NCBI GenBank assembly: GCA_002425405.1
Contig: DIME01000126.1
Span: forward strand, 1 to 24,021
Source: Candidatus Accumulibacter vicinus
GTDB lineage: Bacteria > Pseudomonadota > Gammaproteobacteria > Burkholderiales > Rhodocyclaceae
DNA: 24,021 bases
Reading direction: 5' to 3'
How positions within the stretch are numbered: the first letter of the stretch is position 1; each line of letters starts with the position of its first letter. Below the pieces are notes generated by a model that was not told where the DNA came from, searched no databases, and was given only the letters and a program-made list of their open reading frames with translations. Positions 8,024-16,189 of the stretch are shown here, piece by piece. The translations under genes were made by a program, and so were the position numbers.

Positions 8024-8449
8024 ATGGCTGGCCTGGATGAAACCACCAAGATCCCGACCGAGATCAAGCTGCATCAGAAATCCCGCATTATCGAATTGAG
8101 CTTCGAGGGCGGTGAGCGTTTCGAGCTGAGCTACGAATTCCTGCGTGTGTTCACGCCCTCTGCCGAAGCGCGTGGTCATGGGCCAGGCCAAGAGGTTCTG
8201 CAAGTCGGCAAGCGGGACGTCGATATCGAACGGGTTGAGGCAGTCGGCAACTACGCCATCAGACCGGTATTCTCGGACGGCCATGACAGCGGGCTGTATT
8301 CCTGGGATTTGCTCTACCATCTGGGCATCAATCGCGACCAGCTCTGGCAAGCGTATCTGAAACGCCTGCAACAGGAGAATGGCCGCCGTGACCCCGCCGA
8401 GACCCCGGCAGTCGCTACCAAGGTCTCCAAAACTTGCGGCAAGCATTGA
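8024..8449 (+). CDS. DUF971 domain protein (gamma-butyrobetaine hydroxylase N-terminal-like)
   Basis: This is a 141-residue small protein of the DUF971 family, related to the N-terminal domain of gamma-butyrobetaine dioxygenase. Diagnostic stretches are PTEIKLHQKSRIIELSFEGG (11-30), RVFTPSAEARGHGPGQ (41-56) and VFSDGHDSGLYSW (82-94), and they cover nearly the full family length. The start at MAGLDE is preferred because the family begins here; the upstream ATGATG at 7991 overlaps a possible -10 hexamer. The gene lies just upstream of ubiE, an arrangement common in beta- and gammaproteobacteria. Its role is not established. Association with Fe-S or quinone metabolism is only suggested by context. 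Confidence 0.88.
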   Translation: MAGLDETTKIPTEIKLHQKSRIIELSFEGGERFELSYEFLRVFTPSAEARGHGPGQEVLQVGKRDVDIERVEAVGNYAIRPVFSDGHDSGLYSWDLLYHLGINRDQLWQAYLKRLQQENGRRDPAETPAVATKVSKTCGKH

Positions 8450-8483
8450 TCCGTTTCGATTGCTCCCCAGCCAGGTCATGAGC

Positions 8484-9227
8484 ATGAGCAACCAGCGAAG
8501 TACGACCCACTTTGGCTATCAGGAAGTTGCTGAGGAGGAGAAAACCAGACACGTTGCCGAGGTTTTCGATTCCGTTGCACAGCGTTACGACCTGATGAAT
8601 GACCTGATGTCGGGTGGTCTACACCGGCTCTGGAAGGCCTTCACCATTGCCAAGAGCGACGTTCGCGAAGGCTGGCGGGTGCTCGACGTGGCTGGTGGAA
8701 CCGGCGACCTGGCACTCGCTTTCGCCAGAAAGCTCGGCAACCGGGGACAAGTCTGGCTCACGGATATCAACCACGCCATGCTGACCCGCGGTCGTGATCG
8801 ACTCTGCGACCAGGGCTTCATTCTCCCGGTCGCGCAGTGCGATGCCGAAAAGCTGCCGTTCCCCGATGATTATTTCGATTGTGTGACGGTTGCCTTTGGC
8901 CTGCGCAACATGACACACAAAGATCTGGCACTGGCCGAAATGCGGCGCGTCCTCAGACCCGGAGGACGCCTGCTGGTGCTTGAGTTCTCTCAGGTATGGA
9001 AACCTCTGGCAGCCACTTACGATTTCTATTCGTTCCAGGTAATCCCCCGTCTTGGACAGATGATTACCCACGACGAAGCGAGCTACCGGTATCTTGCAGA
9101 GTCGATTCGCATGCATCCGGATCAGGAAGCGCTCAAGTTATTGATGGAACAAGCCGGACTCGAGCAGGTCGAATATTACAATCTGGCGCTGGGCGTGGTC
9201 GCCCTGCACCGTGCTTTCAAGTTTTAG
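8484..9227 (+). CDS. ubiE: Ubiquinone/menaquinone biosynthesis C-methyltransferase UbiE
   Basis: This SAM-dependent enzyme C-methylates 2-polyprenyl-6-methoxy-1,4-benzoquinol (ubiquinone path) or demethylmenaquinol. The 247 residues match the family (about 250). Visible signatures are YDLMNDLMSGGLHRLWK at 35-51, the SAM-binding LDVAGGTGDLA at 67-77, CDAEKLPFPDDYFD at 119-132, and RVLRPGGRLLVLEFS at 155-169. The start is either ATG 8478 or ATG 8484. I chose 8484 because AGG lies at a usable distance and the family begins MSxQxxTHFGY; the difference is only two residues. It sits 34 bases after the DUF971 gene and 16 bases before the Tim44-like gene, in one operon. Confidence 0.95.
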   Translation: MSNQRSTTHFGYQEVAEEEKTRHVAEVFDSVAQRYDLMNDLMSGGLHRLWKAFTIAKSDVREGWRVLDVAGGTGDLALAFARKLGNRGQVWLTDINHAMLTRGRDRLCDQGFILPVAQCDAEKLPFPDDYFDCVTVAFGLRNMTHKDLALAEMRRVLRPGGRLLVLEFSQVWKPLAATYDFYSFQVIPRLGQMITHDEASYRYLAESIRMHPDQEALKLLMEQAGLEQVEYYNLALGVVALHRAFKF

Positions 9228-9235
9228 GAGGGGAG
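9226..9235 (+). promoter_or_regulatory. Strong ribosome binding site overlapping the ubiE stop
   Basis: The purine run AGGAGGGGAG begins within the ubiE TAG stop codon and ends 8 bases before the ATG at 9244. It fixes that start over in-frame ATG 9211 and suggests termination-coupled translation. Confidence 0.7.
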
Positions 9236-9243
9236 ATGCACGG

Positions 9244-10113
9244 ATGAAAAAGATCCTGATGACTCTCGGTATCTGCGTATTCAGCCTTGGCCTGGCGGTC
9301 GGAGAGGCTGATGCGAAGCGACTGGGTGGCGGCAGTTCGTCCGGCATGCAGCGCGACTCGGTAACTCAGCGGCAGGCAACACCGCCTCTGAATGCAGTGA
9401 CGCCTGCACCTGCCGCGACGGCACCTGCAGCAGCACCCAAACGTAACTGGATGGGTCCTTTGGCGGGTCTAGCCGCCGGCCTCGGGATCGCCGCACTGTT
9501 ATCCCACTTCGGCCTGGGTGAGAGCATGGCCAATTTCCTGATGATTGCGTTACTGTTGATGTGCGCCGTGGTCGCCTTCAAATTGCTGTTTCGCCGCAAA
9601 GGTTCACCGGTGCCAGATGCTCAACCCCTGCAATACGCCGGGGCAGGCGCGGCAGGAATGGTGCCGACGCCGCAAGCCTTCAATCCTGCGCCGGCTACGG
9701 GTCTGCCTGTCAGCCCTGCCGTTCCGCTGTCGGCCAACATAGCGGCAGGCTTTGACGTGGATGGTTTCCTGCGGGTCGCCAAGCTGAATTTCATTCGACT
9801 GCAGGCGGCCAACGATGCTGGCAATCTCGACGACATCCGCGAGTTTGTGACTCCCGAGATGTATGCAGAAATCAAACTGCAGTTCGACGAGAGAGGGAAG
9901 GCAACACAGCAAACCGATGTCGTGACGCTGAACGCTGTGTTACTCGAAGTCGTCACCGAGGCCGATCGGCACATCGCCAGCGTTCGCTTCAGCGGAATGA
10001 TCCGCGAAGAAGCCGGCGCGGTGGCCGCACCTTTTGACGAAGTCTGGAACCTTACCAAGGCCGTTGACGGTGCCAGCGGCTGGGTAATTGCCGGTATCCA
10101 GCAACTTTCCTGA
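9244..10113 (+). CDS. Tim44-like domain membrane protein
   Basis: This 289-residue protein opens with a Sec-type signal sequence (MKK, hydrophobic core to about 20, AxA-like VGEADA-KR near 24). A low-complexity Pro/Ala region follows to 68. Two hydrophobic segments lie at about 71-90 (glycine-rich) and 95-115, followed by a basic stop (FRRKG). A second Pro/Ala linker precedes the Tim44-like domain at about 168-289 (DVDGFLRVAKLNFIRLQAAND through WVIAGIQQLS). Bacterial Tim44-like proteins are inner-membrane proteins of poorly known role. This one is encoded between two ubiquinone genes, so a link to the Ubi complex or to membrane assembly is an inference from context only. The ATG at 9244 is set by a strong Shine-Dalgarno that starts inside the ubiE stop codon. 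Confidence 0.87.
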   Translation: MKKILMTLGICVFSLGLAVGEADAKRLGGGSSSGMQRDSVTQRQATPPLNAVTPAPAATAPAAAPKRNWMGPLAGLAAGLGIAALLSHFGLGESMANFLMIALLLMCAVVAFKLLFRRKGSPVPDAQPLQYAGAGAAGMVPTPQAFNPAPATGLPVSPAVPLSANIAAGFDVDGFLRVAKLNFIRLQAANDAGNLDDIREFVTPEMYAEIKLQFDERGKATQQTDVVTLNAVLLEVVTEADRHIASVRFSGMIREEAGAVAAPFDEVWNLTKAVDGASGWVIAGIQQLS

Positions 10114-10120
10114 ACGAGAG

Positions 10121-10693
10121 ATGCTGGCCTGGCCTACGCTCGCACTGCTCAATCACCTGTTGCAGGGAGAGTCCTGGGCGCGTGATCGACTGATTCCCTT
10201 TGCCGGAAAAACGGCACTCCTGCAATTTGGTAGCACGGCCTTGCTGGTCAGGATTAGCGAGGGGGGCACGTTCGAGACCGCAGCAGCGGGTACTCCAGCG
10301 ACGGTCAGCATTACACTTCCTAGTGACGCACCTGCGCTCGCGTTGACCGACCAAGCCTCTTTGCTCACTTCAGCGACCATTTCAGGCGCTGTGGATCTGG
10401 CAGAGACCCTGGGCTTCGTGTTTCGCAACTTGCGCTGGGACATCGAGCATGACTTGTCGAAAGTCCTTGGCGATGTGGTGGCTCACCGTGGCCTCCAGTT
10501 TGCCAAGCAACTCGGACAATGGCAACTGGTCGGCTTGAGAAAGTTGGCGATCGGTGTGGCCGAATATCTGACTGAAGAGAATGCAGCGATTGCTCGCCGC
10601 TGTGATATCGAGAGGTTTTGTCTAGACGTGGACACCTTGCGTGACGATTTTTCGCGCATCGAAAGAAGGCTGGCACAGCTGGAACAGTGTTAG
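10121..10693 (+). CDS. ubiJ: Ubiquinone biosynthesis accessory factor UbiJ (SCP2 domain)
   Basis: This 190-residue protein has an SCP2-type lipid-binding domain at about 10-105 (NHLLQGESWARDRLIPFAGK, then VSITLPSDAPAL). A helical middle reads SGAVDLAETLGFVFRNLRWDIEHDLSKVLGD, and the C-terminal heptad-like tail is RCDIERFCLDVDTLRDDFSRIERRLAQLEQ. UbiJ binds ubiquinone intermediates in the soluble Ubi complex, and its C-terminal coiled coil contacts UbiK. The start at MLAWPTLALL, 7 bases after the Tim44-like stop, is preferred to the longer in-frame reading from 10088, which overlaps that gene. Here the gene ends the operon; the usual downstream partner ubiB is not present. Confidence 0.9.
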   Translation: MLAWPTLALLNHLLQGESWARDRLIPFAGKTALLQFGSTALLVRISEGGTFETAAAGTPATVSITLPSDAPALALTDQASLLTSATISGAVDLAETLGFVFRNLRWDIEHDLSKVLGDVVAHRGLQFAKQLGQWQLVGLRKLAIGVAEYLTEENAAIARRCDIERFCLDVDTLRDDFSRIERRLAQLEQC

Positions 10694-10737
10694 AACGCTC
10701 TGTGGTGTACGTGGTGTGCGCTCAAAAGCATGGGAAT

Positions 10738-10770
10738 GAAAAGGCAGCCCTCACACCGGGCTGCCTTTTC
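10738..10770. terminator. Bidirectional intrinsic terminator between ubiJ and atpC
   Basis: A perfect 13-bp stem, GAAAAGGCAGCCC / GGGCTGCCTTTTC, encloses a 7-base loop. The A-run on one arm and T-run on the other give a GC-rich stem with U's on the 3' side in both directions. It sits midway between two convergent operons and can serve both. Confidence 0.85.
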
Positions 10771-10781
10771 ACGACTATCAC

Positions 10782-11204
10782 TTAGTGACGCTGGCGTAGC
10801 CGCTTGATTGCCTGCAACTGGGCGACCGCTTGCGCCAGTTCGGCCTCGGCAGTAGCAAGTCCAATATCCGAAGTCCGATCCTTGAGGGCTTCCTCTGCAC
10901 GACGCTTGGCCTCTATCGCCTTGGCTTCGTCAAGGTCGTGTGCACGAATCGCGGTGTCGGCCAGGACCGTAATCAGCGCAGGCTGCACTTCCAACATCCC
11001 GCCGGAGACGTAAACCATTTCATACTCGTCGCTATCCGGCACTTTCAGACGAATCGTTCCCGGCCTGATACGGGTCAATAACGGCGTATGCCGCGGATAG
11101 ATACCAAGTTCGCCGGCCTCACCCGGAAAGACCGCGAAGTCGGTCTGGCCGGAAAAGATCAATTCCTCGGCACTGACGACGTCAACATGTACTCTGATTG
11201 CCAT
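10782..11204 (-). CDS. atpC: ATP synthase F1 epsilon subunit
   Basis: This is the 140-residue epsilon subunit of F1, part of the central stalk and an intrinsic inhibitor of hydrolysis. The N-terminal beta-sandwich is clear: VHVDVVSAEELIFSG, FPGEAGELGIYPRHTPLLTRIRPG, then YVSGGMLEVQP and VTVLADTAIRA. The C-terminal two-helix region DLDEAKAIEAKRRAEEAL...LAQAVAQLQAIKRLRQ follows. The ATG is preceded by AAGGGGA at a 7-8 base distance. It is the last gene of the atp operon and stops 11 bases short of the shared terminator. Confidence 0.97.
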   Translation of the reverse strand: MAIRVHVDVVSAEELIFSGQTDFAVFPGEAGELGIYPRHTPLLTRIRPGTIRLKVPDSDEYEMVYVSGGMLEVQPALITVLADTAIRAHDLDEAKAIEAKRRAEEALKDRTSDIGLATAEAELAQAVAQLQAIKRLRQRH

Positions 11205-11229
11205 GGTTATTCCCCTTGCTCAGTCGTAT

Positions 11230-11249
11230 CCCTTGGCACAGTGCAAGGG
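11230..11249 (-). other. Intercistronic stem-loop between atpD and atpC
   Basis: CCCTTG and CAAGGG pair across an 8-base interior that itself contains CAC/GTG. It lies in the 68-base atpD-atpC spacer, upstream of the atpC Shine-Dalgarno. It may be an RNA processing or stability element. Confidence 0.35.
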
Positions 11250-11272
11250 ACGCGACGTCTGTGCTGCCCGCT

Positions 11273-12673
11273 TTAGAGTGTCTTGGCCTTTTCAAACACT
11301 TCCTCGATACCGCCAACCATGTAGAACGCCTGCTCGGGAATGTTGTCGCATTCGCCTTCGACGATCATCTTGAAGCCCTTGATCGTGTCCTTGAGTGGAA
11401 CATACTTGCCAGGAGAACCGGTAAAGACTTCAGCCACGCTGAAGGGTTGTGAAAGGAAACGTTGAATCTTGCGGGCGCGGTAAACCGCCAGCTTGTCTTC
11501 CGGCGACAGCTCGTCCATCCCGAGAATCGCGATGATGTCGCGCAACTCCTTGTATTTCTGAAGAGTCATCTGGACTGCACGGGCAACATTGTAATGCTCT
11601 TCGCCGACGACCTGGGGATCAAGCTGCCGTGAAGTGGAATCGAGCGGGTCGACAGCCGGGTAGATGCCGAGTGAGGCGATATCCCGCGACAACACCACGG
11701 TCGAGTCCAGATGCAGGAAGGTTGTCGCCGGCGACGGATCAGTCAGGTCATCGGCAGGCACATAGACCGCCTGAATCGAGGTGATCGATCCGACCTTGGT
11801 CGAGGTGATACGCTCCTGCAGACGGCCCATTTCTTCGGCCAGCGTCGGCTGATATCCGACGGCAGACGGCATCCGGCCAAGCAGTGCCGAAACCTCGGTA
11901 CCCGCCAGCGTGTACCGATAGATGTTGTCAACGAAGAAGAGGATGTCACGGCCATCATCACGGAATCGCTCGGCCATGGTCAGACCGGTTAATGCGACGC
12001 GCAGACGGTTGCCTGGAGGCTCGTTCATTTGGCCAAAGACCATCGCCACTTTGTCGAGAACATTGGACTCCTTCATTTCATGATAGAAGTCATTGCCCTC
12101 GCGGGTACGCTCACCAACACCGGCAAACACCGAAAGACCTGAGTGCTGTTTGGCGATGTTGTTGATCAACTCCATCATGTTCACCGTCTTGCCCACGCCA
12201 GCGCCACCGAACAGTCCCACCTTTCCGCCCTTGGCGAAAGGACAAACCAGGTCGATCACCTTGATCCCGGTTTCCAGCAGGTCGACCGACGGTGACAGCT
12301 CGTCGAACTTCGGTGCCATCTGGTGAATTTCACGACGCTCTTCGGTGGCAATGGGCCCGGCTTCATCAATCGGCCGACCGAGAACGTTCATGATGCGGCC
12401 AATCGTCGCGTTGCCGACCGGCACCGAAATGCCGGCACCGGTGTTGTTGACTTTCATGCCACGCCGCAGTCCGTCGGATGACCCCATGGCGATGGTGCGC
12501 ACAATGCCATCCCCCAACTGCTGCTGAACCTCGAACATCAGGTCGGACTCACACATATCCGATTCTTCTGCCTTGTCGAGCTGGAGTGCGTTGTAAATGT
12601 GGGGCATGGCATCACGCGGGAACTGGATGTCCACCACGGCGCCGATACACTGAACAATGTTTCCTTGACTCAT
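11273..12673 (-). CDS. atpD: ATP synthase F1 beta subunit
   Basis: This is the catalytic beta subunit of F1, 466 residues. Visible are the P-loop GGAGVGKT at 156-163, the catalytic GERTREG at 187-193, the Walker B region ILFFVDN at 244-250, the adenine/switch motif ALLGRMPSAVGYQPTLAEEMG (263-283) and the DELSPED lever at 387-393. There is no truncation. AGGGA lies about 7 bases before the ATG. The gene follows atpG after 38 bases and precedes atpC. Confidence 0.99.
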   Translation of the reverse strand: MSQGNIVQCIGAVVDIQFPRDAMPHIYNALQLDKAEESDMCESDLMFEVQQQLGDGIVRTIAMGSSDGLRRGMKVNNTGAGISVPVGNATIGRIMNVLGRPIDEAGPIATEERREIHQMAPKFDELSPSVDLLETGIKVIDLVCPFAKGGKVGLFGGAGVGKTVNMMELINNIAKQHSGLSVFAGVGERTREGNDFYHEMKESNVLDKVAMVFGQMNEPPGNRLRVALTGLTMAERFRDDGRDILFFVDNIYRYTLAGTEVSALLGRMPSAVGYQPTLAEEMGRLQERITSTKVGSITSIQAVYVPADDLTDPSPATTFLHLDSTVVLSRDIASLGIYPAVDPLDSTSRQLDPQVVGEEHYNVARAVQMTLQKYKELRDIIAILGMDELSPEDKLAVYRARKIQRFLSQPFSVAEVFTGSPGKYVPLKDTIKGFKMIVEGECDNIPEQAFYMVGGIEEVFEKAKTL

Positions 12674-12711
12674 CGTCGTATCCCTAAATCAATAAATCAA
12701 CTATCGCGTGG

Positions 12712-13575
12712 TCAGACAGCCGCTGCGCCGCCGACGATTTCCGAAAGCTCTTTGGTGATCGCTGCCTGGCGAGCCTTGTTGTAAACCAGCTTGAGTTCGC
12801 CGATCACGTTCTTCGCGTTATCCGAAGCCGACTTCATGGCGACCATGCGCGCGCTCTGCTCGGAAGCCATGTTCTCGGCTACCGACTGATAGATCATCGC
12901 CTCCACATAACGCAACAGCAAGTCATCAATGACCGTCTTGGCGTCAGGCTCGTAAAGGTAGTCCCAGCGATTGCCCTCACTCCCGACGAGATCCCCTGAG
13001 AGCGGTAGCAACTGGTAGAGCGTCGGCTCCTGCTTCATCGTATTGATGAAGCGGGTAAAGGCGATGTAGAGAAGATCGATTTCGCCCTTCATATAAGCGT
13101 CCAGTTGCACCTTGACCGGACCGATCAGCTTCTCGAGGTGCGGCGTATCCCCCAATCCGGTGAGCTGCGAGACGATGTTCGCACCCGCGCGCTGCATGAA
13201 ACCCAGGCCCTTGTTGCCAATCGCGGTCACCCGAAGCTTCTTGCCTTCGGCGTCCCACTCCTTCATCTTCGCCAAGGCAAGTCGAAGTACGTTGGTATTG
13301 AGGCCACCGCAGAGACCCTTGTCGGAGGTGACGGTGATCAATCCGACCGCTTTCACGGGCTCGCGTACGGTCAGAAAAGGATGGCGATAATCCGTCAAGG
13401 CATGCGAAAGGTTACCCGCCACCCGGCGAATCTTTTCGCCGTAGGGGCGGGCAGCCCGCATCCTGTCCTGCGCCTTGCGCATCTTCGATGCGGCCACCAT
13501 TTCCATAGCCTTGGTGATCTTGCGCGTACTTTCTACGCTCTTGATCTTGTTCCGGATTTCCTTGCCGCTAGGCAT
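12712..13575 (-). CDS. atpG: ATP synthase F1 gamma subunit
   Basis: This is the rotating central-shaft subunit, 287 residues, the same length as the E. coli protein. The N-terminal helix SGKEIRNKIKSVESTRKITKAMEMVAASKMRKAQ and the C-terminal helix SDNAKNVIGELKLVYNKARQAAITKELSEIVGGAAA are both diagnostic, with the conserved SDKGLCGGLN at about 84-93 between them. AAGGAGA lies 6 bases before the ATG. It sits between atpA (18-base gap) and atpD. Confidence 0.98.
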   Translation of the reverse strand: MPSGKEIRNKIKSVESTRKITKAMEMVAASKMRKAQDRMRAARPYGEKIRRVAGNLSHALTDYRHPFLTVREPVKAVGLITVTSDKGLCGGLNTNVLRLALAKMKEWDAEGKKLRVTAIGNKGLGFMQRAGANIVSQLTGLGDTPHLEKLIGPVKVQLDAYMKGEIDLLYIAFTRFINTMKQEPTLYQLLPLSGDLVGSEGNRWDYLYEPDAKTVIDDLLLRYVEAMIYQSVAENMASEQSARMVAMKSASDNAKNVIGELKLVYNKARQAAITKELSEIVGGAAAV

Positions 13576-13593
13576 GGCTATCTCCTTGGTCGA

Positions 13594-15132
13594 TCAGGCC
13601 AGTGTGGCCTTGAATTCCTCAATCGCCTTGGTGAGCTTCTGCTCAGTGTCAGCGTCAAGATCCTTGGTAGTTTCGATCCTGGCCACGAGGTCGGCGTATT
13701 TCTGTTTGACGAAGCTGTGCATCTGCTTCTCGGTGGCAAGTGCCTTCTTCACTTCAACATCGTCGAAAAGACCCTTGTTCACTGCGTGCAGGGTGATCGC
13801 CATCTCGGAAATGGGCAATGGCGAATACTGCGGCTGCTTCATCAGTTCGGTCACCAAACGGCCACGATCAAGCTGTTTGCGGGTCGCCTCGTCAAGATCC
13901 GATGCAAACTGTGCAAATGCCGCCAGTTCACGGTACTGGGCGAGCGCCAGACGGACCCCTCCGCCCAGCTTCTTGATGACTTTGGTCTGGGCAGCACCGC
14001 CGACCCGAGAAACCGAGATACCGGCATCGATGGCTGGGCGCACACCCGCATTGAACAGGTCGGTGTCAAGAAAGATCTGGCCATCGGTGATCGAGATGAC
14101 GTTGGTCGGAACGAAGGCGGAGACGTCGCCTGCCTGCGTCTCGATGACCGGCAGGGCCGTCAGTGAGCCCGTCTTGCCCTTGACCTCGCCGTTGGTAAAC
14201 TTCTCGACCCATTCTTCGGAAACGCGCGCTGCGCGTTCAAGCAAGCGAGAGTGCAGGTAGAACACGTCGCCAGGATAGGCTTCACGACCTGGCGGGCGGC
14301 GCAGGAGCAGCGAAACCTGGCGGTAAGCCCACGCCTGCTTGGTCAGATCGTCGTAGATGATCAGTGCATCCTGTCCACGGTCACGGAAATACTCGCCCAT
14401 CGTGCAACCCGAGTAGGGAGCGATGTACTGCAAGGCGGCGGATTCGGAAGCGGTCGCAGCAACGATGATGGTATATTCCATCGCGCCGTTTTCTTCGAGC
14501 TTGCGTACCACGTTGGCGACGGTTGAGGCCTTTTGACCGACCGCAACATAGATGCAGATCAGGTTCTGGCCTTTCTGGTTGATGATTGTATCGACTGCCA
14601 CCGCCGTCTTGCCGGTCTGCCGGTCACCAATGATCAATTCGCGCTGGCCACGACCGATCGGCACCATTGCGTCGATCGATTTAAGTCCGGTCTGTACCGG
14701 TTGCGAAACCGATTTGCGCCAGATGACACCGGGGGCAACCTTTTCAATCTTGTCGGTCAGCTTGTTGTTGACCGGACCTTTGCCGTCGATCGGCTGCCCG
14801 AGCGAGTTCACCACGCGACCGAGCAATTCCGGTCCGACCGGAACCTCGAGAATGCGACCGGTGGTCTTGACGGTGTCGCCTTCGCTGATTTGCTCGTATT
14901 CACCGAGAACCACCGCGCCAACCGAGTCCCGGTCGAGGTTCAAGGCCATGCCGAAAGTATTGCCCGGAAACTCGAGCATCTCTCCCTGCATGACATCGGT
15001 CAGGCCGTAGATACGGCAGATACCATCGGTCACCGAAACGATGGTGCCCTGGGTGCGCAGATCGGCGCTGATCGCAAGATTCTCGATCTTGCTCTTGATC
15101 AGTTCGCTGATTTCGGAAGGATTCAACTGCAT
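13594..15132 (-). CDS. atpA: ATP synthase F1 alpha subunit
   Basis: This is the non-catalytic, regulatory nucleotide-binding alpha subunit, 512 residues. The P-loop GDRQTGKT is at 169-176 and the arginine finger lies in SVSRVGGAAQ (R376, the same number as in E. coli). MQLNPSEISELIK is the normal N-terminus. The ATG at 15132 has AGGAGA just upstream, in the 10-base gap after atpH. An in-frame extension to 15219 would run deep into atpH and is rejected. Confidence 0.99.
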   Translation of the reverse strand: MQLNPSEISELIKSKIENLAISADLRTQGTIVSVTDGICRIYGLTDVMQGEMLEFPGNTFGMALNLDRDSVGAVVLGEYEQISEGDTVKTTGRILEVPVGPELLGRVVNSLGQPIDGKGPVNNKLTDKIEKVAPGVIWRKSVSQPVQTGLKSIDAMVPIGRGQRELIIGDRQTGKTAVAVDTIINQKGQNLICIYVAVGQKASTVANVVRKLEENGAMEYTIIVAATASESAALQYIAPYSGCTMGEYFRDRGQDALIIYDDLTKQAWAYRQVSLLLRRPPGREAYPGDVFYLHSRLLERAARVSEEWVEKFTNGEVKGKTGSLTALPVIETQAGDVSAFVPTNVISITDGQIFLDTDLFNAGVRPAIDAGISVSRVGGAAQTKVIKKLGGGVRLALAQYRELAAFAQFASDLDEATRKQLDRGRLVTELMKQPQYSPLPISEMAITLHAVNKGLFDDVEVKKALATEKQMHSFVKQKYADLVARIETTKDLDADTEQKLTKAIEEFKATLA

Positions 15133-15142
15133 GAAAATTCTC

Positions 15143-15679
15143 CTAGTTCTTGAGCGCCAACCGCAGGCTCTCCAATTTTCCGCGTACGGAGGTATCGAGA
15201 ACCTGGTCGCCAACCACAATCTTGACGCCGCCGATCAGCGATTGATCGACGACCACTTCGGCAGTCAGCCGGGTTTTGAAGCGCGCTTCCAGATCCTCGA
15301 TCAGCGCCTTGAGCTGCGCGTCGTCAACGGGAAAGGCACTGTAGATCGTGGCTTCCTTGACGCCTTCCTGCGCAGCCCTCAGCTCCTCGAAGAGACCCGC
15401 GATTTCCGGCAAGGCGGAAAGCCGTTCGTTGTTGGCGAGGACATCGATCAGATTGGCTTCGCCGCCATCCTGTGCCTTGCCGATCAGCGACTTGAAGAGT
15501 GTACTCTTCTGCGTGGCAGACAACTCCGGATTGCCGATGCAGGAACGCATCTGCTCATCCGTGGCAATTGCAGAAAGCAGCGACAACCGCTCGGACCAAA
15601 ACGTCAGCGCCTTGTTTTCCAGCGCAATGCGGAAAACCGCTTCAGCGTAGGGGCGCGCGATGGTAACGAGTTCGGCCAT
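15143..15679 (-). CDS. atpH: ATP synthase F1 delta subunit
   Basis: This is the peripheral-stalk subunit that joins F1 to the b subunits, 178 residues. The N-terminus AELVTIARPYAEAVFRIA and the C-terminal DQSLIGGVKIVVGDQVLDTSVRGKLESLRLAL match the OSCP/delta family. The ATG lies 4 bases after the atpF stop (TAATACCATG), with an AGGAA site inside the end of atpF, so translation is probably coupled. Confidence 0.97.
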   Translation of the reverse strand: MAELVTIARPYAEAVFRIALENKALTFWSERLSLLSAIATDEQMRSCIGNPELSATQKSTLFKSLIGKAQDGGEANLIDVLANNERLSALPEIAGLFEELRAAQEGVKEATIYSAFPVDDAQLKALIEDLEARFKTRLTAEVVVDQSLIGGVKIVVGDQVLDTSVRGKLESLRLALKN

Positions 15680-15683
15680 GGTA

Positions 15684-16154
15684 TTAGAGTTCCTGCTTGA
15701 GCGCGGACAGCATTTCGGCATGCGCCCTGGCATCGACTTCGCGCTTCAGGATGCGCTCGGCACCCGCCACGGCAAGGTCGGCGACACGGCCACGCAGTTC
15801 CGCTCTTGCCTGCTCGACCTGTTGAGCAATCTCGGCCTTTGCCGATGCGACCACCTTGTCGGCTTCAATTTTGGCTGTCACCTTCGCCTCTTCAACCATC
15901 TGAGCGCCGCGCTTCTCGGCGGCAGCAATGATTTCGGCAGCCTTTGCCTTGGCGTCGCGCAGGGCATCTGCGGAACGTTTGCCCGCCAGCTCCAGCTCAT
16001 GCTTCCCACGCTCGCCGGCGGCAAGCCCGTCAGCGATCAGTTTTTGGCGATCGGCCATGGCCTTGGCCAACGGAGGCCAGACGTATTTCATGGTGATCCA
16101 GATGAAGACGCCAAACCAGATCGCTTCGCCAATCAACGTTGCGTTGATGTTCAC
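15684..16154 (-). CDS. atpF: ATP synthase Fo subunit b
   Basis: This is the peripheral-stalk b subunit, 156 residues, equal in length to E. coli b. A single N-terminal membrane helix (about 5-27, TLIGEAIWFGVFIWITMKYVW) is followed by a long Ala/Glu/Lys-rich coiled coil from about 30 to 150. The start codon is GTG, preceded by AGGAGG with a 5-base spacer. It lies 35 bases after atpE. A single atpF is present, with no b-prime paralogue, as expected for a non-photosynthetic proteobacterium. Confidence 0.97.
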   Translation of the reverse strand: MNINATLIGEAIWFGVFIWITMKYVWPPLAKAMADRQKLIADGLAAGERGKHELELAGKRSADALRDAKAKAAEIIAAAEKRGAQMVEEAKVTAKIEADKVVASAKAEIAQQVEQARAELRGRVADLAVAGAERILKREVDARAHAEMLSALKQEL

Positions 16155-16159
16155 GCTAA

Positions 16160-16165
16160 CCTCCT
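16160..16165 (-). promoter_or_regulatory. Consensus Shine-Dalgarno for the GTG start of atpF
   Basis: A full AGGAGG lies 5 bases from the GTG at 16154. No in-frame ATG lies nearby that would give the conserved MNINATLIG start. Confidence 0.7.
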
Positions 16166-16189
16166 GTTAAGAGTTAGTCCGAAAAGCGA

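Noticed and set aside
13105..14166. 353-codon plus-strand open frame over atpG and atpA
   Set aside because: It is antisense to two conserved ATP synthase genes and has no Shine-Dalgarno or family features.
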